12,635 nt of DNA from CAYVQE01 sp964454005 (GTDB taxonomy: Bacteria > Myxococcota > B64-G9). The notes under the pieces are model-generated. The model was not told the origin of the DNA and did no database searches. It saw only the letters and a list, made by a program, of their open reading frames with translations. This document shows positions 11,337 through 12,635 of this stretch, one piece after another (the stretch's first letter is position 1; every line of letters begins with the position of its first letter). The position numbers were made by a program, and so were the translations under genes. The stretch spans positions 1 through 12,635 of the forward strand of contig CAYVQE010000161.1 of NCBI GenBank assembly GCA_964454005.1, given 5' to 3'.

Positions 11337-12635
11337 TCAGCGCTGGCCGGCCCACCGTCCGCAGCCGGACCGCCGCAGCGGGCAGCCGAGCAGCAGGAAC
11401 CAGGCCAACCACAGCAGCGGCAGCCGCCCGCCTTGCTGCCGGGCGGCGCAGCCGCAGCCGCCGTCGACCGTGTCGCCGCCGTCCCGGTCGGCGCTTGGCT
11501 GCTCGGCGTCGGCCGGGCCCGGGTCGGCGCCGGCGTCCGGGCCGGCATCGGTTCCAGCGTCGGCGCCGGCGTCGGGGTCCGGCCCATCGCCGCCATCGCT
11601 GCCGCCGTCGACCGGCGGCGCGGTGGCCAGACAGCCGATGTAGTCGCTGGCCACCACGATGTGGTCGAACCACACCCGGATGTCGTGATCGTCCTGCTCG
11701 GTGTAGATGTAGGCCCAGACGTAGTTGACCAGCAGGTCGGCCGCGCTGCGCCAGCGGAAGCCCTCGAAGGGCGCGCCGCCGGGGTCCGGGCTCCACTTGT
11801 CGCGCAGCCAGGAGCCGAGCGGAAAGCCCGGCCCCAGGTGCGAGACCACCTGGCCGTCCAGCCGCCATAGCGCCCCGTCGACCCAGAAGGCCTGCTCGCC
11901 GCCGTGGCTGTCGCTGGGTTGGTTGACGCTGACCATCATCTCGATGCAGATCCACTCGCCGCGCGGCACGGGCGGGCCCAGCGGCGCCCAGCTCTGCTCG
12001 GCACCGGCCCGAATGAAGGAGTTGCCCCAGCAGGAATCGCCGCTGCCGTCGGGGTTCTCGTGCGAGCGCATCTCCATCCAGTAGGTGTAGAAGTCCCAGC
12101 GCCAGGTGTCGCCGTAGGGCTCGATGCCAGTCCAGAACTGCTCGTCGCCGGCCGGCCGGGAGCCGGCCGAGACCATGGGCCAGGGGGTCGACGGCCGGTT
12201 GCCGCCCAGATTGGTGCCGAAGTGGTGCAGCGGCGCGCAGTCCGGGGCGAACTTGATGTAGAAGCGGGCGAACAGGCACGGGTGGCCGTCGCTGCCGTCG
12301 CCGGGCAGGATGCGCCGGTACAGATGGGCGCCGCTGGTGCCATCGCCGGGCCGCTTGTGCATCAGCAGCGAGGCGGCCCCCAGGCTGCCGGCCGGCACGT
12401 CGGCGGTCAGCGACATGGACGCCTGGCTCTTGACGTCTTCCCAGCGCGCGGCCACCGCGGCCACGTCGCCGGCCTCGAAGTCTTCGACGAACAGCACCGC
12501 TGGATCGCCGGCGATGCCATCGTCGCCCGGATAGCGCGCCGCGATGCCGTTATCGCCCTCGGGCAGCCCCTGGGCCCAAGCCACTCCGCCGAGCAAGCCC
12601 AACACCACCCCCGTCCACCCCACCCCGCCAACGAA
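11337..12635 (-). CDS. Secreted MYXO-CTERM-type protein with concanavalin/polysaccharide-lyase-like body (5' end outside window)
   Basis: At least 428 residues; the frame stays open to the window edge. A GTG at 12623 is the first start inside, but the hydrophobic signal (GVVLGLLGGVAWA) would then lack positive charges, so the real start is probably just beyond 12635. Numbering from that GTG, residues 42-331 form one domain: FVEDFEAGD, then LFARFYIKFAPD, HHFGTNLGGN, WRWDFYTYWMEMRS, WICIEMMVSVNQP, FWVDG, FEGFRWRS and FDHIVVASDYIG. This pattern resembles large hypothetical proteins of Myxococcota with a concanavalin-like or PL14-like jelly roll; catalytic activity is not shown. Residues 339-388 are an Asp/Ala/Gly/Pro linker. 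The tail (DGGCGCAARQ, then LPLLWLAWFLLLG, then basic residues) matches the MYXO-CTERM plan of a Cys motif, membrane helix and basic end, used for surface anchoring. Serpin is the next gene on the same strand. Confidence 0.8.
   Translation of the reverse strand, partial: FVGGVGWTGVVLGLLGGVAWAQGLPEGDNGIAARYPGDDGIAGDPAVLFVEDFEAGDVAAVAARWEDVKSQASMSLTADVPAGSLGAASLLMHKRPGDGTSGAHLYRRILPGDGSDGHPCLFARFYIKFAPDCAPLHHFGTNLGGNRPSTPWPMVSAGSRPAGDEQFWTGIEPYGDTWRWDFYTYWMEMRSHENPDGSGDSCWGNSFIRAGAEQSWAPLGPPVPRGEWICIEMMVSVNQPSDSHGGEQAFWVDGALWRLDGQVVSHLGPGFPLGSWLRDKWSPDPGGAPFEGFRWRSAADLLVNYVWAYIYTEQDDHDIRVWFDHIVVASDYIGCLATAPPVDGGSDGGDGPDPDAGADAGTDAGPDAGADPGPADAEQPSADRDGGDTVDGGCGCAARQQGGRLPLLWLAWFLLLGCPLRRSGCGRWAGQR
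11481..11609 (-). repeat. Low-complexity Asp/Ala/Gly linker sequence
   Basis: The DNA is built of short GC-rich imperfect repeats encoding DAGADAGTDAGPDAGADPGP and flanking Gly/Asp/Pro runs. It links the folded domain to the C-terminal anchor. Such repeats are prone to length change and assembly errors. Confidence 0.75.

Overview
The window is GC-rich bacterial chromosome with dense, mostly plausible coding sequence. Several traits point to a member of the Myxococcota or a related deltaproteobacterial lineage: a protein ending in a MYXO-CTERM-like sorting tail after an Asp/Ala/Gly-rich linker, large secreted lipoproteins with Cys-rich modules and a pre-peptidase-C-like domain, a lipoprotein serpin, and strong third-codon GC bias. 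This placement is inference from protein style; no rRNA or tRNA is present to confirm it.

Layout. Positions 1-120 hold no gene that I can support and look less GC-rich than the rest. Positions 121-3182 form a minus-strand row read right to left: purB (adenylosuccinate lyase), a stand-alone cyclic-nucleotide-binding-domain protein, and an exported TPR protein with a repetitive charged linker. A 162-bp divergent promoter region (3183-3344) separates this row from a plus-strand cluster (3345-5390): an SCP2-type lipid carrier, an iron-dependent alcohol dehydrogenase and a second SCP2-like protein, tightly spaced and probably one operon. Positions 5608-8499 encode a 963-residue lipoprotein whose N-terminal Cys-rich module is tandemly duplicated, followed by a textbook intrinsic terminator. 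Next come a DUF427 protein (plus) and, converging on it, a small membrane-anchored protein of unknown function (minus). Positions 9647-9945 hold a plus-strand gene that appears to be broken by one frameshift. Its stop codon overlaps the stop of a convergent minus-strand serpin lipoprotein (9942-11162). The right edge is filled by a minus-strand MYXO-CTERM-type protein with a concanavalin-like or polysaccharide-lyase-like body; its 5' end probably lies outside the window.

How the genes may work together. purB is housekeeping (purine and AMP synthesis). The SCP2/ADH/SCP2-like operon suggests oxidation or reduction of a lipophilic alcohol or aldehyde presented by lipid-carrier proteins. The right half is dominated by envelope and surface proteins: two lipoproteins, a membrane-anchored protein, a surface-sorted protein and the exported frameshifted remnant. 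I see no mobile element, CRISPR array, prophage, rRNA or tRNA.
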